Assembly: GCF_036373705.1 (NCBI RefSeq)
Contig: NC_089853.1
Location: forward strand, 29,037,568-29,101,567
DNA from: Amia ocellicauda
Lineage: Eukaryota > Chordata > Actinopteri > Amiiformes > Amiidae
Direction of reading: 5' to 3'
Length of the DNA stretch: 64,000 bases
Shown: positions 12,499-23,922 of the stretch, one piece after another
Layout of the letters: the number at the start of each line of letters is the position of its first letter
Numbering within the stretch: position 1 is the first letter of the stretch
Made by a program: the position numbers and the translations under genes
The notes under the pieces: model-generated
The model's database searches: none
What the model was told of the DNA's origin: nothing
Seen by the model: only the letters and a program-made list of their open reading frames with translations

Positions 12499-14788
12499 TT
12501 TAATGATTACTAAGGATTATGCATAATTTAAGGGTGATATTTACTGTTGTTTTGCACTTTACAGAATGATCAGGGCATGTGCATGAGCTACATAAATGGC
12601 TGCCTACTTTATTTTTACCTCAACATAGTATGAATGAACAAAGTGCTTTCTACTCAAATGACTGAGATATTAAAACGTATATGAGAGTTATACAATTATT
12701 TTTAGACAAATCTTTTATGAGTGACATTGTTTTTGTTTGCCTGTTGGTTAATCATTTAAAAATCTTTGGAGCTGTGGTCTCTTTATTGAAGTCCACAGAA
12801 GCCTGATAACCTTGGGGTCAAAAGAAGAGAAGGATAATACTGCCATGTAAAACTTTGTCTTGAATCTTGATCTCACAATGTCTGTCATAAAGGAGAAGTC
12901 ATTAATACATTTTCACCTTGGAAGCATGCAAGAACTTTAAAGCAGACCAATGTGTAAAAATAATTAAATACAACTATCAACCACCCAATCAACTACAAAT
13001 TACAAACCTGGTATTTAATTGCAGCTTTTTGTTTGCTGTAGGCTTCCAAATGAAAACTTGCCATCATATATAAGGTTTTAACTCAACAATTTTTGGTTGG
13101 TTGATGTTTGGATCTATGGAGAATGTGGTAGGCAGCTGTATTAAATTGCTTGTTTGTCATTATGCCTGCAGACAAAATAGGATTCACAGTTTGACGTGCA
13201 TGGCAGATGTGTGCAGTGGAATGGTAAGGCTCACTTAAGCTTAGTGCCCACCCGTTTAATTATACAGTGGTACCCAATGCATTTTTTCAACGTCAAGTCA
13301 CTTGGCAATGAAGTACTGGGGAACCTGTGAAGTTCCCACCTATGAGGGGAAACTGTAGCCAGCTGAAAGGTTTTGTCAGCATGTTTATTTTATTTTGACA
13401 GCATTGAATTCTGCCAGAATGTATAATTTTGTTGAATTTGAGTTTTGTAGTCCCTTTCCCTTTGCATTTATATCCAGATGAAGTAGACCAGTTTGGAGCT
13501 TCTGGTATATTTTGTTTCTGGAATGGTTCACAGGTCTCAAACTGCAATTTAAACCATAATAAGGAATGCTTCCTCCTGCCCAAGTTTAAAATGAAAGAAG
13601 GAATGGATTGTTGAAATAGACTTGTATTCAGAAGCATGGGTTTGAAAAGAGGGTATCTTTTCATATGTATGTACAAACCTCAATAAATATGTATTCATTA
13701 AGTGTTTCTCTGCATTTTTCATTAAAAGATCACATTCATGTTTACAACTATTCCCTTATTATGGCATTTTGAAAGATTAGTTCAAAAAATGGGAGAAAGG
13801 TACTATGAAATTCCTTAATAAATCATGATGAAGAAAAAAAGAAATGTTTCTACTAGGTGTCACACATTTTGATATTTAACAAATAAACAATTTATAACAT
13901 CCATATTTTCATGTTACTTAAGTTCCTTCTTTGGTTAAACATGATTCTCCGAATCTAGTTTATGCTCAGATCATTGCCATGCTAACTAATGATTTAAAGG
14001 GGGGGGGGACAAATCTGAAATAAATCTAAAGATGAGAAGGTAGGTGTTGACAGGAAGTGCAAACTGCTGCTTTTATGAAACTGAAAAGAACAAATGATTT
14101 GGCAAAAAGGATGGTGCATATACAGCAGATGGAATTGGAACATGTCTGACAGAAGATACTGTGGAAGTGTATAAGAAGGAAAATTTGTAATAGTTATAAT
14201 ATACTTGATTGTCTAAGAAGGGTGGAAGGTAAAAAAAAGGAATTTGCTCAGACAGTAATTGCCTCTGATCTTCAGAATAATATTTTGAAAAGAAGTTCAG
14301 TAAATTGGATGAATAAATCACATTATATGCATGCACTATGGCCTTTACACAGATATAAAAACAGTCAGAGCTGTATGACAATTAATCACGGGAGAAGTCT
14401 GGGAATTAAGCCAGGAGGCCTTCAGGGCAGGACTGTTGTTTTATCTTCATTCTGAGCTGCTATCACGCTTATTGTGGTTTTTATCAGCACTTAACTCACA
14501 AAAACCTACAAACCACCAACCTGTGAGATTCACAGAAGACTATAAAAGCAATTAATTTAAAATGCATTTAAAACTTGAAAATATTAATGAGTAGAGCCTT
14601 TCCTTAAGGATTTTTTTAATACAGAATATGGCTGTCTAAGGCTAAAGGACACTTCTGTACAATTCTGCAACAATTTATCTAAGAACAACAGCATCATCAT
14701 CACCATTAGCCTATATTGATCCGGTGCTGGGTGAAGGCCTCCCTAAGATGTTTACACTTGCTTGCTTCAAGAACAATTTTCATCTATA
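11756..14788. other. mpi 3' UTR and intergenic DNA
   Basis: No coding gene seen. AATAAA hexamers on the mpi strand at 12355-12360 and 13682-13687 are candidate poly(A) signals; which one is used cannot be told. An AT dinucleotide run lies at about 12457-12495. The rest is unique-looking AT-rich sequence up to the Tc1 copy at 14789. Confidence 0.55.
12457..12495. repeat. (AT)n microsatellite
   Basis: Uninterrupted AT alternation, about 39 bp, downstream of mpi. Confidence 0.9.
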
Positions 14789-16113
14789 CAGTGAGGGAAA
14801 AAAGTATTTGATCCCCTGCTGATTTTGTACATTTGCCCACCGACAAAGAAATGATCAGTCTATAATTTTAATGGTAGGTGTATTTTAACAGTGAAAGACA
14901 GAATAACAACAAAAACATCCAGAAAAACGCATTTCAAAAAAGTTATAAATTGATTTGCATGTTAATGAGGGAAATAAGTATTTGATCCCCTATCAATCAG
15001 CAAGATTTCTGGCTCCCAGGTGTCTTTTAAACAGGTAACTCTCTTAAAGGGAGTGCTCCTAATCTCAGCTCGTTACCTGTATAAAAGACACCTGTCCACA
15101 GAAGCAATCAATCAATCAGATTCCAAACTCTCCACCATGGCCAAGACCAAAGAGCTGTCCAAGGATGTCAGAGACAAGATTGTAGACCTACACAAGGCTG
15201 GAATGGGCTACAAGACCATCGCCAAGCAGCTTGGTGAGAAGGTGACAACAGTTGGTGTGATTATTCGCACATGTACAGGCCCGTCTGAAGTTTGCCAATG
15301 AACATCTGAATGATTCAGAGGAGAACTGGGTGAAAGTGTTGTGGTCAGATGAGACCAAAATCGAGCTCTTTGGCATCAACTCAACTCACCGTGTTTGGAG
15401 CAGGAGGAATGACCCCAAGAACACCATCCCCACTGTCAAACATGGAGGTGGAAACATTATGCTGTGGGGGTGTTTTTCTGCTAAGGGGACAGGACAACTG
15501 CACCATATCAAAGGGACAATGGACGGGGCCATGTACCATCAAATCTTGGGTGAGAACCTCCTTCCCTCAGCCAGGGCATTGAAAATGGGTCGTGGATGGG
15601 TATTCCAGCATGACAATGACCCAAAACACACAGCCAAGGCAACAAAGGAGTGGCTCAAGAAGAAGCACATTAAGGTCCTGGAGTGGCCTAGCCAGTCTGC
15701 AGACCTTAATCCCATAGAAAATCTGTGGAGGGAGCTGAAGGTTCGAGTTGCCAAACGTCAGCCTCGAAACCTTAATGACTTGGAGAGGATCTGCAAAGAG
15801 GAGTGGGACAAAATCCCTCCTGAGATGTGTGCAAACCTGGTGGCCAACTACAAGAAACGTCTGACCTCTGTGATTGCCAACAAGGGTTTTGCCACCAAGT
15901 ACTAAGTCGAAGGGGTCAAATACTTATTTCCCTCATTAACATGCAAATCAATTTATAACTTTTTTGAAATGCGTTTTTCTGGATTTTGTTGTTGTTATTC
16001 TGTCTCTCACTGTTAAAATACACCTACCATTAAAATTATAGACTGATCATTTCTTTGTCAGTGGGCAAACGTACAAAATCAGCAGGGGATCAAATACTTT
16101 TTTCCCCTCACTG
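14789..16113 (+). mobile_element. Tc1-like (DD34E) element, copy A, internally deleted
   Basis: Both termini read CAGTGAGGGAAAAAAGTATT or its inverse and are flanked by TA, the Tc1/mariner target. Long inverted terminal regions of about 200 bp contain an inner repeat of the TGATC...ATAATTTTAATGGTAGG type. Total 1,325 bp against 1,583 bp for copy B. The missing segment lies in the DNA-binding half of the transposase. It sits in intergenic DNA beside the PML-like pseudogene. Confidence 0.93.
15137..15905 (+). pseudogene. Tc1 transposase, copy A (deleted, frame broken)
   Basis: The start [18 protein letters not shown] lies at 15137. The frame runs to GVIIR and is then cut by a deletion that joins directly to the region before [15 protein letters not shown], shifting frame. 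The catalytic half is open to 15905: WSDET (first D), QHDNDPKH (second D) and DLNPIENLW (E), with 34 residues between second D and E, i.e. DD34E. The deletion removes the second helix-turn-helix and linker, so the product should not be functional. Confidence 0.9.
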
Positions 16114-16261
16114 TATATATCTCTATATATTCAATTAATAATACACAAATGGTTGAATCCTGCAAAATGCAGATGGGTGAACCACATGTTTAGGAGGCTG
16201 TACTGATATACAAACTACAGTGTTTTTAACCTGATCATGTTTGTCATGGTGGGGGGAAGTA

Positions 16262-16672
16262 AGATATCATCTTGCTGCAGGTGACTGCCATGAACTGTGG
16301 GAGGTCCATCTTTCTGAGCTTGTCCAAGCTCTCTACCTAGTGTCTTTTCTTTTCAGTGAACATCTGGTGGTTCTCCAAGCAACTAGCGCACAGCTTCCTC
16401 TCACACTTGAAGCACATGTAACTGGCAGTAGGCAGTAGCCTTACACCTGGAGTATAGCAGCTTGCTGTACCCTACTACCTGCCTCTGGATATCAACTATG
16501 GCCTTGAGCTGAGAGAAAAACAAGTTGTCCTTTAGTACACAGAGGGTGATGCTCTTTTGGCATGTAGGACAGGTGACCATTCCAAACCTCTCACACAAAA
16601 GTTTACAGACAGGACAACAGCTTCAGGGAAGTGATGTCATCACCAACACAGCAGAAACTGCTCATTGCTTAG
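16262..16672 (-). pseudogene. Decayed PML/TRIM19-like RING + B-box exon
   Basis: Read on the minus strand, this stretch resembles PML from the RING finger through B-box 1. In order it shows KLLSCL (PML: KLLPCLHTLC), GMVTCPTCQ (PML: GMQCPICQ), DNLFFSQL (PML: DNVFFESL), a B-box opening SRCKATA, then MCFKCERKLCASCLENHQMF (PML: WCFECEQLLCAKCFEAHQWF) and VESLDKLR. Lesions: an in-frame TAA where the RING histidine should be (16603-16605) with an extra T beside it, a 7-bp tandem duplication GGCAGTA (16424-16437) that shifts frame inside the B-box, and a TAG at 16337-16339. Known: PML is RBCC plus, in some isoforms, an exon-9 exonuclease. It lies downstream of two exonuclease genes on the same strand. 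Another TRIM is possible, but the spacing and DNLFF..L favour PML. Confidence 0.75.
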
Positions 16673-18367
16673 AACAAGGCCTGAATGGGTTGTCTTTGCA
16701 AGGCAAGGCAAAACAAAACATCTATCAGAGCACAGTATATAAGGGAAGTATCTATTTGAAAACATACAAAGTATAGGAATTGGAAATGTTTTCTTGTTAT
16801 CCTGTTTTTGTACAATAAAAAACAAATGTCAATGAAAAAACTAAAATGTTACATGGCTAAATTACTTTGATAATTTATGTACATTCTAGTTCCATTCCAT
16901 GAACAAGCAATCAAACAGTATGAAGACAAAAGCATAGTTCATATCTCACCTAAGGCAGCTTTAGGACTGACAAGTTACAACAGACAAGGGGAATTAATCT
17001 TGAAATTATAGGAGGTAATGTTAATTAAATGCTTTTATAAGTAGAAAACAATTAATTTACTGAAAAATAACACTTACTGAAGACCATTTGGGCCTTTCAT
17101 AAACAAATAGTGACTGTTTCACTAAGATCCTGGTGTAAAATAAGACAAAATTACTAAATCTTTCTTAGGTGACAAAGGGAAACACTTTGGACCCAGCATA
17201 TTGTAACATTTTAGGGTTTTTGCTGCTGGATTTTCTGTGTTTAAAAAAAACATGAAGTGGTGAGTTGAGGTTACTGCAACAGGTTATATTCTCAGGCAGC
17301 TTTTTAAAGAGCAGCACTGAACTTGAGTCTCTCTCTAAAGTACTTCTCTGAGGTGGGAACTGGGGCACCCTATATATATTTTTGCCCCCTTGTCACTGTC
17401 TTTCACCCGATCATGTAATTTGAAGAGCAGATACGGAAGGGAGTAGGGTGAGAGGGTGTAGTTTGGGACACAGTCCAGATTAAGCCTCATCCACACTGGA
17501 AGAGAGTGGTGTGAGCGAAGCCTCTTTTATTCAACACAGGTACGGGACAAACAGAAAAAAAGTCAATAAACTTCTTATAAAGTAACACAGCACAAAAGCC
17601 AGAAGTTTTTATTTTAGTTATTAACTAATGTTTAGAATTTAATTTAACTTGTCAGAAGCAAACATCTATTTCTGATTGATATTCTAATAATAGGAGGGCA
17701 TCACATTTGGAGTAATGAAAACCAAAAGTAAACATTGTCCTACATGATTTCATTCATGCAGTCAAGGTTAGCTCATTCTTAAAGCCAGATATTCTCATAT
17801 TAATCGTCATTGTGTCAGGATTTGTGACTGACTTGTTACATTTCTTAATGTGCAAGTTGGTTTCCAGGGAGCCTCAGTGAGAAATAAATTAGCGATAAAA
17901 AGATCAAATAAGTGATAATACCACAATTCCATGATAGAAAAACTAGAAGAGTGAGCCATATTTTAAGATGTTTTATTTAATTGTTAAACGTCATTACCAC
18001 ATCTAAAGATAAATTCAATTACTTTAAAAAATATCATAAATAAGAGGGCAGGAGACTAACAAACGGACAGCAGCTGTTTGTGTGCTCTCTCTTCCTTCTG
18101 GACACTGGAAACATGCAAGGAAAAGCATGTATTCTATTGCTGGGTCTGCAGTAGTGTTATTCTTTTGCTTTGGGTTAAAACTTAGACATTCTGGTGACTC
18201 AGTGATACTCACTCACAGTGCTGCAAGTTTTATAGGTCACCTTAAATCCTCAAAGGTATGAAGAGCTGGAAACAGGGGTCATGCCAAAAAACGATCTAGT
18301 ACAAGGGCCAGACAATCCTGTAGCTCAAGTGGACCAGGAGTCAGTCAGTATCTCTGCTCTGTTTTGT
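16673..18367. other. Intergenic stretch between PML-like pseudogene and plex9 gene 2
   Basis: 1.7 kb, AT-rich. I found no further RBCC fragment, transposon terminus or coding exon. It should include the 3' UTR of the minus-strand exonuclease gene ending at 18368; an inverse AATAAA lies near 17972. Confidence 0.5.
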
Positions 18368-19588
18368 TTAAGAGGCAGCTCTGTTGAGCTCAGGACACTG
18401 TAGCTGTTTCAGGAAGTCAGAGATCTTTCCAGCAATAGTCCTGAAAGATGCATCCTTTAGGTTTTCTTTCAGGGGCTCCAGCAGCTGCTTCAGTCCATCA
18501 GGTGGACATTGCCTTTGAGCCTCCTTCAGCTTTTCAAGCGTGACGCCCCATGAGGCCAGTTTGCTGGCTGTGGGCTTGGAGATGGCTTTGCCCTGCACGA
18601 GTGGCAGGAGTGAAGCCTGAGCTTCCATCTGCGCCAGAGTGAAGGTGTGTCTGAGAACTTGCTCGGATGTGGGCATCCAGGCACAGCAGAGCCTCTGCAA
18701 AGCCTTGACATCTTCTAGAGCATTGTGAGCCTGATAGGAAGTCCCAAGAATCATCTTGACCAGATTCTCCTGTCGAAAACTCTGGATGGAAGTGTCCTTC
18801 AGCAGCTCTCTGGCCAAAAGCAGAGTATCTAGGAAGCCAGAGATTGTATGCTTGAATTCTCCTCTGAGGTGGACTTCATCCAGTGCCCTGAGCAGCACAG
18901 GACAGTCAAACCTCCTGATGTTGTGACCAGCAAGCAGAGGCTTGTGGAACATGTGAAGGAAAGCCAGGAAGGATGTCAAAGCCTCTCTAAGGGTGTTGGT
19001 GGGCAGGGACCGGTTGTGTAGGTACAGCTGTTGTCTCCTGACTCTGAATCCCGTGATGACAGAGGCCCCTCTCTGAATTGGTTGCCTGGGAACCATGTAT
19101 ACATTGAAGGTGTGGTCTCCGCTGACTGCAGACAGCTGGATAATGTCACACATTGTCCCTGTGGGCAAAGGAATTCAATCTGTTGTTACACTGAGCAATG
19201 TTCTCCAGGATTACCTGCAATAAAGAAGTATCAAGGTCTCAAATTAGTCATGTGACTGTCACTCCTGGAATTGAGTAATTCCTGCTGCTGACAATACCTA
19301 AGTAGATATCTTGCTTTTATATGCTTGGCAAAAGCATCACATTTGATTGATTAAGCAGACCAACAAACGACTAAGGCTATCATATAGAATAAAATCAGCA
19401 AATATCTACTGTGAGACAGGAATCTTATTATTTGATGCCTAATGCTATTCTGACAGCACCAAAGACAAATTATAAATACCAAGTCCAGTGGTTTCCAGGT
19501 CAAAGAAAACAAGTCTGTGGTGAACTCCATGAGAGGTGTAGGTCACTGGGAATGGACGTTGCTCCATGCGTTTTATCATCGGTGCTTT
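18368..19588 (-). CDS. plex9: PML exon-9-like DEDDh 3'-exonuclease (Plex9 type), gene 2, with C-terminal extension
   Basis: Two clear coding exons: 19588-19480 and 19158-18368, GT-AG, phase 1. The first carries ExoI (FFDLETTGLG, catalytic D and E). The second carries ExoII (RFDCPVL) and ExoIII (HNALEDVKAL, the H-x4-D of DEDDh enzymes), so the full catalytic set is present. About 80 mostly helical residues follow, to the stop at 18370-18368. From the in-frame ATG at 19579 the protein is about 296 aa. The frame is also open through a candidate upstream exon ending at 19886 (GTAAGT donor), so the true start may be further 5'. Family: TREX-like exonuclease domain of PML exon 9; fish carry such domains as stand-alone Plex9 genes, linked to retrotransposon restriction. 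Its neighbour stoml1 is PML's neighbour in human. Confidence 0.88.
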
Positions 19589-20728
19589 CTGTTAGATAAT
19601 CAATATCACTTTTTTTTCCATTTTACAAAAAGATGGAAACAGTCTACCCCCTCCAATTAGTTTTGGAATTATGCATTGCCAAAGCCATACAAAATATGAA
19701 CTGTTGCTGAATTCTACACACAAATGATATACAAATAATAAGTCTTTACAAACATGAATAGGCTACAGAGTGAAGTTTAGGGCCCAAAGACTAAAAACAG
19801 GAAGTAAAATAAGTTGTTCCCTGTGAGAAATATACACTGCATTATAGCCATAGTATAGTATAGCCACACAACCTTTAAAACTTACCTTCTTGGAGAGACT
19901 GTCCCTGGCAGTGTTCCTTTTTCTGAATGGCCAACAAAAAAATAACCCTTGGTTGAATGCTGACTCTAACATACCTAGGTTTTATCAGACCATTCAAGGT
20001 ATAGCTTCACAAATCTCACTAAATCATATTTAATTAGCCTTAATTTGTCCAGCTGAGAATCAGCTGCTTAACAGTTCATATGTGAGAAAAGCATATCTGA
20101 AACCAATAACTTAAACAACAGTCAAGAAAGATCTAATTAAGGTACTTGTTCAATTAAGAGTTCAATAACTCAATCAGTTAAAGGAGAATTGAGCCCAGGA
20201 TTAAAAGCTCTGAAATTAACAGTTAAAGAGAACAGTATGAATTATGCTGTTTTATTGTGAAAATTCAATATACAAAATGGCAGATAGGAATCTTTGACAC
20301 AGGTTGCCTATTTGAAAGTGCATATGTTTTTCAATCACCCATTTTAGTTACAGTTCACCTCAACATTATTACGTTTACAGATTAAATCTGATAAAAAAAG
20401 ACTGCAGACAAATATTTATTTTTTGTGCTAAGTTATATATTTTTTCAGTTATCTTGTATACACAATATCATGTGTAAATAGAAAAACAATGTATATAATA
20501 TCACACAATTTGGGAACACCGTCTGACGGCATAATATAAAAGCACCTCACTGTGCAACAATTTTAACCACTCATTGTGATTCAATAATAAGCAAACACTT
20601 ACTACAACTACACTACAATACTAAGTAACACCTAAATAAAAACGAGAAAAAACTTTTTACTACACAAAATAATAACATAATAATGTCACATGTAGTTATT
20701 TTACGTATACAAGTATAAAAGTATAAAA
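19589..20728. other. Interval between the two plex9 genes
   Basis: 1.1 kb of AT-rich DNA. A minus-strand open stretch from about 19972 to a GTAAGT donor after 19886 stays in phase with plex9 gene 2 exon 2, so it may be its first coding exon. Nothing else recognised. Confidence 0.4.
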
Positions 20729-22292
20729 TCAAGTGAAGCGATGTCTATGGACGACAGATGAGGTTGGACTCCAGGCCTTGTAGAGCTCCTGTAAAGCCTT
20801 GACGTCCTCCAGGGCATTGTGTGCCATGTAGGACTTTCCGAGGAAATATTTGACCAGATACTCCTGGGAGAACTTCCTTAAATCAGTGAACAGAGCTTTG
20901 CTCAGGAGGAAAGTGTCCAGGAAGCCACACATGACCTGCTTAAAATCATCCCTGAGGGAGAATTCATCCAGAGTCCTGGCCAGCACAGGGCAGTCAAACC
21001 TCTTGCCATTGTGGGCCACGAGTAGGGGCTGGTGGAGGTTGCGAAGGAAAGTCATGAAGTAAGTCAAAGCCTCTTTGTGGGTCATGGTCTCCACTGGCTG
21101 GCCATGCAGGAGCAGGGTGGAGTCTTCAACGGTAAAGCCTGTGATCCTGGAAGCCTCCTCTGTCATATTGCAGCGAGGAAGCATGTAGACATTGAGGGTC
21201 CTCTCTCCACTGATGGCTGACAGCTGTATGATGTCACACACTGAGACATCTGTGTGGAAAGCAGTTGTTACTGTTGAGACCGTTTGTTGATTTTGTGACA
21301 CCCTTTCAAATGTGTATTAATGTATCCCAGTTTCTCTCAGCACTTGTTACGTATCCTATTACAGCACAACAGTAAAATCAAAGTACATTTTCTGCTTCTT
21401 CGTGAAGATAATTGAAAAATATGAAGATAAAAAATATCTATATTCTTAAGGGATCGTTTTCAATTATATATGTATCCCTTTTCTTGATTCCAATAGCTGA
21501 TGCATGTGATGAATAATCTACTGCCAAATCAATTAAAGCTCCAGGTATGTATGCACATTGGACAACATCAGCTGTGTCTGAATTCCCGCTTTGAACTGTA
21601 AACTTAAAATAAAATACAGATTAATGTCTGTAGTGTAATTAAAATAATTTGAAGATTATGAACTGTTCTGCAATCAAAATACAATTACCAGGAACATCTG
21701 TAGTTAAATACAAGTCTTTTGAAGAAGAAAATAAAATAAGATTTGTTTTAGCAGTTATCAGATGTCCCAGTGGTTTTGGCTTAGTGTATGATTAAAACAA
21801 AAGCACTGTACATTACCCAGTCCCGTGGTCTCCAAATCGAAAAAGACAAAGGTGTATTCAGACTGACCCTGGGCAGTGCATCCATTTCTCTGTGGTTCAA
21901 AGTCCTTTAAACAAAAAATACAGCATATATGCAAATGTCTAACATATTTCACTAGCAGCTAATGGTGTCTGAATTCAGCAACGTTTTAAACACTGCCACT
22001 AAATGAACAGATACACTTGTTCCCACTTGTGATCTTTGTGACAAGTTATTTTATAAACTTCGTCGGTGGAAGCGATTATAAGCATTCCTCTGAGCCAGTT
22101 TACTTAAAAAAAATAAAAATAAACCCACTGGCGTCTGTCTGTGAACTACATTTCTACAGTCATGATTAGTATGTTGTGTGCTGAAAAGGAGAGCGTACAT
22201 ACATGCGCTCTATATGTGTCACGAGAACTGCTCTCCACTTCCCCATTTCATTATTATAATAAAGACAAAAACGGAAAATAATGTCTTACCAT
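20729..22292 (-). CDS. plex9: PML exon-9-like DEDDh 3'-exonuclease (Plex9 type), gene 1, short form
   Basis: Three exons: 22292-22290 (only the ATG, followed by GTAAGA), 21904-21817 and 21249-20729; phases 0 and 1 fit exactly, giving about 203 aa. ExoI FFDLETTGLG is in exon 2; ExoII RFDCPVL and ExoIII HNALEDVKAL are in exon 3, so all DEDDh residues are kept. Intron positions match gene 2, and after the splice both read CDIIQLSA.SG, showing tandem duplication. The protein stops right after the exonuclease fold (HRHRFT), where gene 2 continues about 80 residues. No RING, B-box or coiled coil lies upstream. It is head-to-head with stoml1, as PML is in human. Likely substrate is DNA 3' ends (inference from TREX/PML exo family). 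Confidence 0.9.
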
Positions 22293-22645
22293 TGTGGACT
22301 GCGTCGGTGAATTTAGAGTTTCAGTATGCGGCAAAAACAGCAATAAAAAGTAAGCAGATTTAACACAAGATAGTTATTCTGAGAAATCACGACAGGGTTG
22401 CAACAGACGCAATGAGTAACCCCATGGATTGCACACACATTGTTTTGCTCTACTGTGTGAAATACACTGTGCTGTGACTCAATGGGTGGCACCCAGGGAG
22501 GGACAGGTGAGTTTTGAACACCTGGTTTAAGTCCGATACAGTAACTACAGTGACTAGAGTCATGTGCAATGAAAGGCTGTTGCAGTTTCGCTTTTAATGA
22601 AACTAAAATGCAGGTTATCCATGCTGTAGAGACACACATTAGTAA

Positions 22646-22687
<42 letters not shown>

Positions 22688-23922
22688 GCAAAACAAATCT
22701 GATACTGCTTAAAATTTTTTAAAATGCAAAACATTTCAATTATACATGCCCTGTAGGTAACAGTGCAGTATACCTGCAAATAACCGCTATTTCAAATGTA
22801 TCAGTATCATAAATGCTTGACAAAATTATATAGATATGAAGAGGATCCATATTGGCCATCAGAGTGTGGTTATAAACAGTGCATTGCCACTTTGTGTGAC
22901 CTTAATTGAAGAGAGAAAATCAGTTCATTAAATCGTAGATAGTATATACTATCAGCAGCAGAGTGTAGTTTATTTTTTTTCTCCATGTTTTATGTGGTCA
23001 TCTTCTATGTCTTTTTAATTATATTGTATTGCGCATCACTATTGCAACGAAATAGTATTTGCCTGAGAGAGGACCAAAAAAAGCTTTAATGTCGATTATC
23101 TGATGTACACAATCAGATAACTTTGCTCTTATATTTCCAGCAAGAAATACATGCACACATACTTTAAAAATCCAGAGAGGTGTATTTTTGGATTGTTTTA
23201 TTTGCTTTACAACACAGATTGCAAACTGGTATAGGCTGGGGATAAATCAAACTTGAAAGATATTCAGGCACAGCTGAAGTGCGGCATCCCACCAGCAGCG
23301 GGCGCTCTTGACTGAGGGTGCGATTTGGAAACACGGCGCTTTGTTTCTGCCTCTTCTTGACGAGTTACCCTGGCAAAGCATTGGTAAATAAGGAAGAGGT
23401 TCCGACTGGGAGGATAATGAGGAAACGATAGTACATTTCATCGCATTTCTGGACTTAAGGCATTATCCGACTGAAACGATCACATATTGACGATTGAGCC
23501 GAGTGTCTTTGCCGTCTATATCGTGACCTAGTACGAGAAAGCGTACGGTCGTGTATTGTATGTTCGCTTCCTTGTGATTTTCTGCAACACAGTGCTGTGT
23601 GCAACCAAAACGAGTTGATCAACACAATAGCCTGCCCTGAGACAAAGAGATTTAGAAACTGAGAAGAGATAAATGCTGTTAATACCCTTACACCCAGCCA
23701 TGAAATTAGTTAGGCGTATTTTTGTAACAGCGCATCACTTAATATAATTTCGTGACAGTAGACATTTACAATTCGTAGAAACTGATTACAACACATATAC
23801 ATACATAAATCACTATTGTTAAATATCACAGATACACGCACAGTTGATTTCGGTGTGCAAATAGTTGTTTCCTAAATGCTGGTCGAGTCGCTGTGAAAAT
23901 AATAGTTGACGCCTCCAGCACC
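22293..23922. promoter_or_regulatory. plex9/stoml1 head-to-head intergenic region
   Basis: 1.6 kb between divergent starts. It contains the plex9 gene 1 5' UTR (above 22293), an (ATT)n run at about 22647-22687 and GC-richer sequence from about 23270 that probably belongs to the stoml1 promoter and 5' UTR. No TATA box or coding exon was identified. Confidence 0.5.
22647..22687. repeat. (ATT)n microsatellite
   Basis: Pure ATT repeat in the plex9/stoml1 intergenic region; it accounts for the poly-Asn stretch in one reading frame. Confidence 0.95.

Noticed and set aside
14690-14760. CATCATCATCACCATTAGCC... followed by GGCCTCCC as a known repeat terminus
   Set aside because: Suggestive of an old repeat fragment, but too short and without partner terminus to call.
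18368-19168. Starting the exonuclease at the ATG in exon 3 (MPTGTMCD...)
   Set aside because: That ATG lies in the intron just before the acceptor, and the product would lack the ExoI D-x-E motif, which is present in the exon at 19588-19480.
22313-22696. Minus-strand ORF with poly-asparagine upstream of plex9 gene 1
   Set aside because: Created by the (ATT)n repeat; no domain or splice support.
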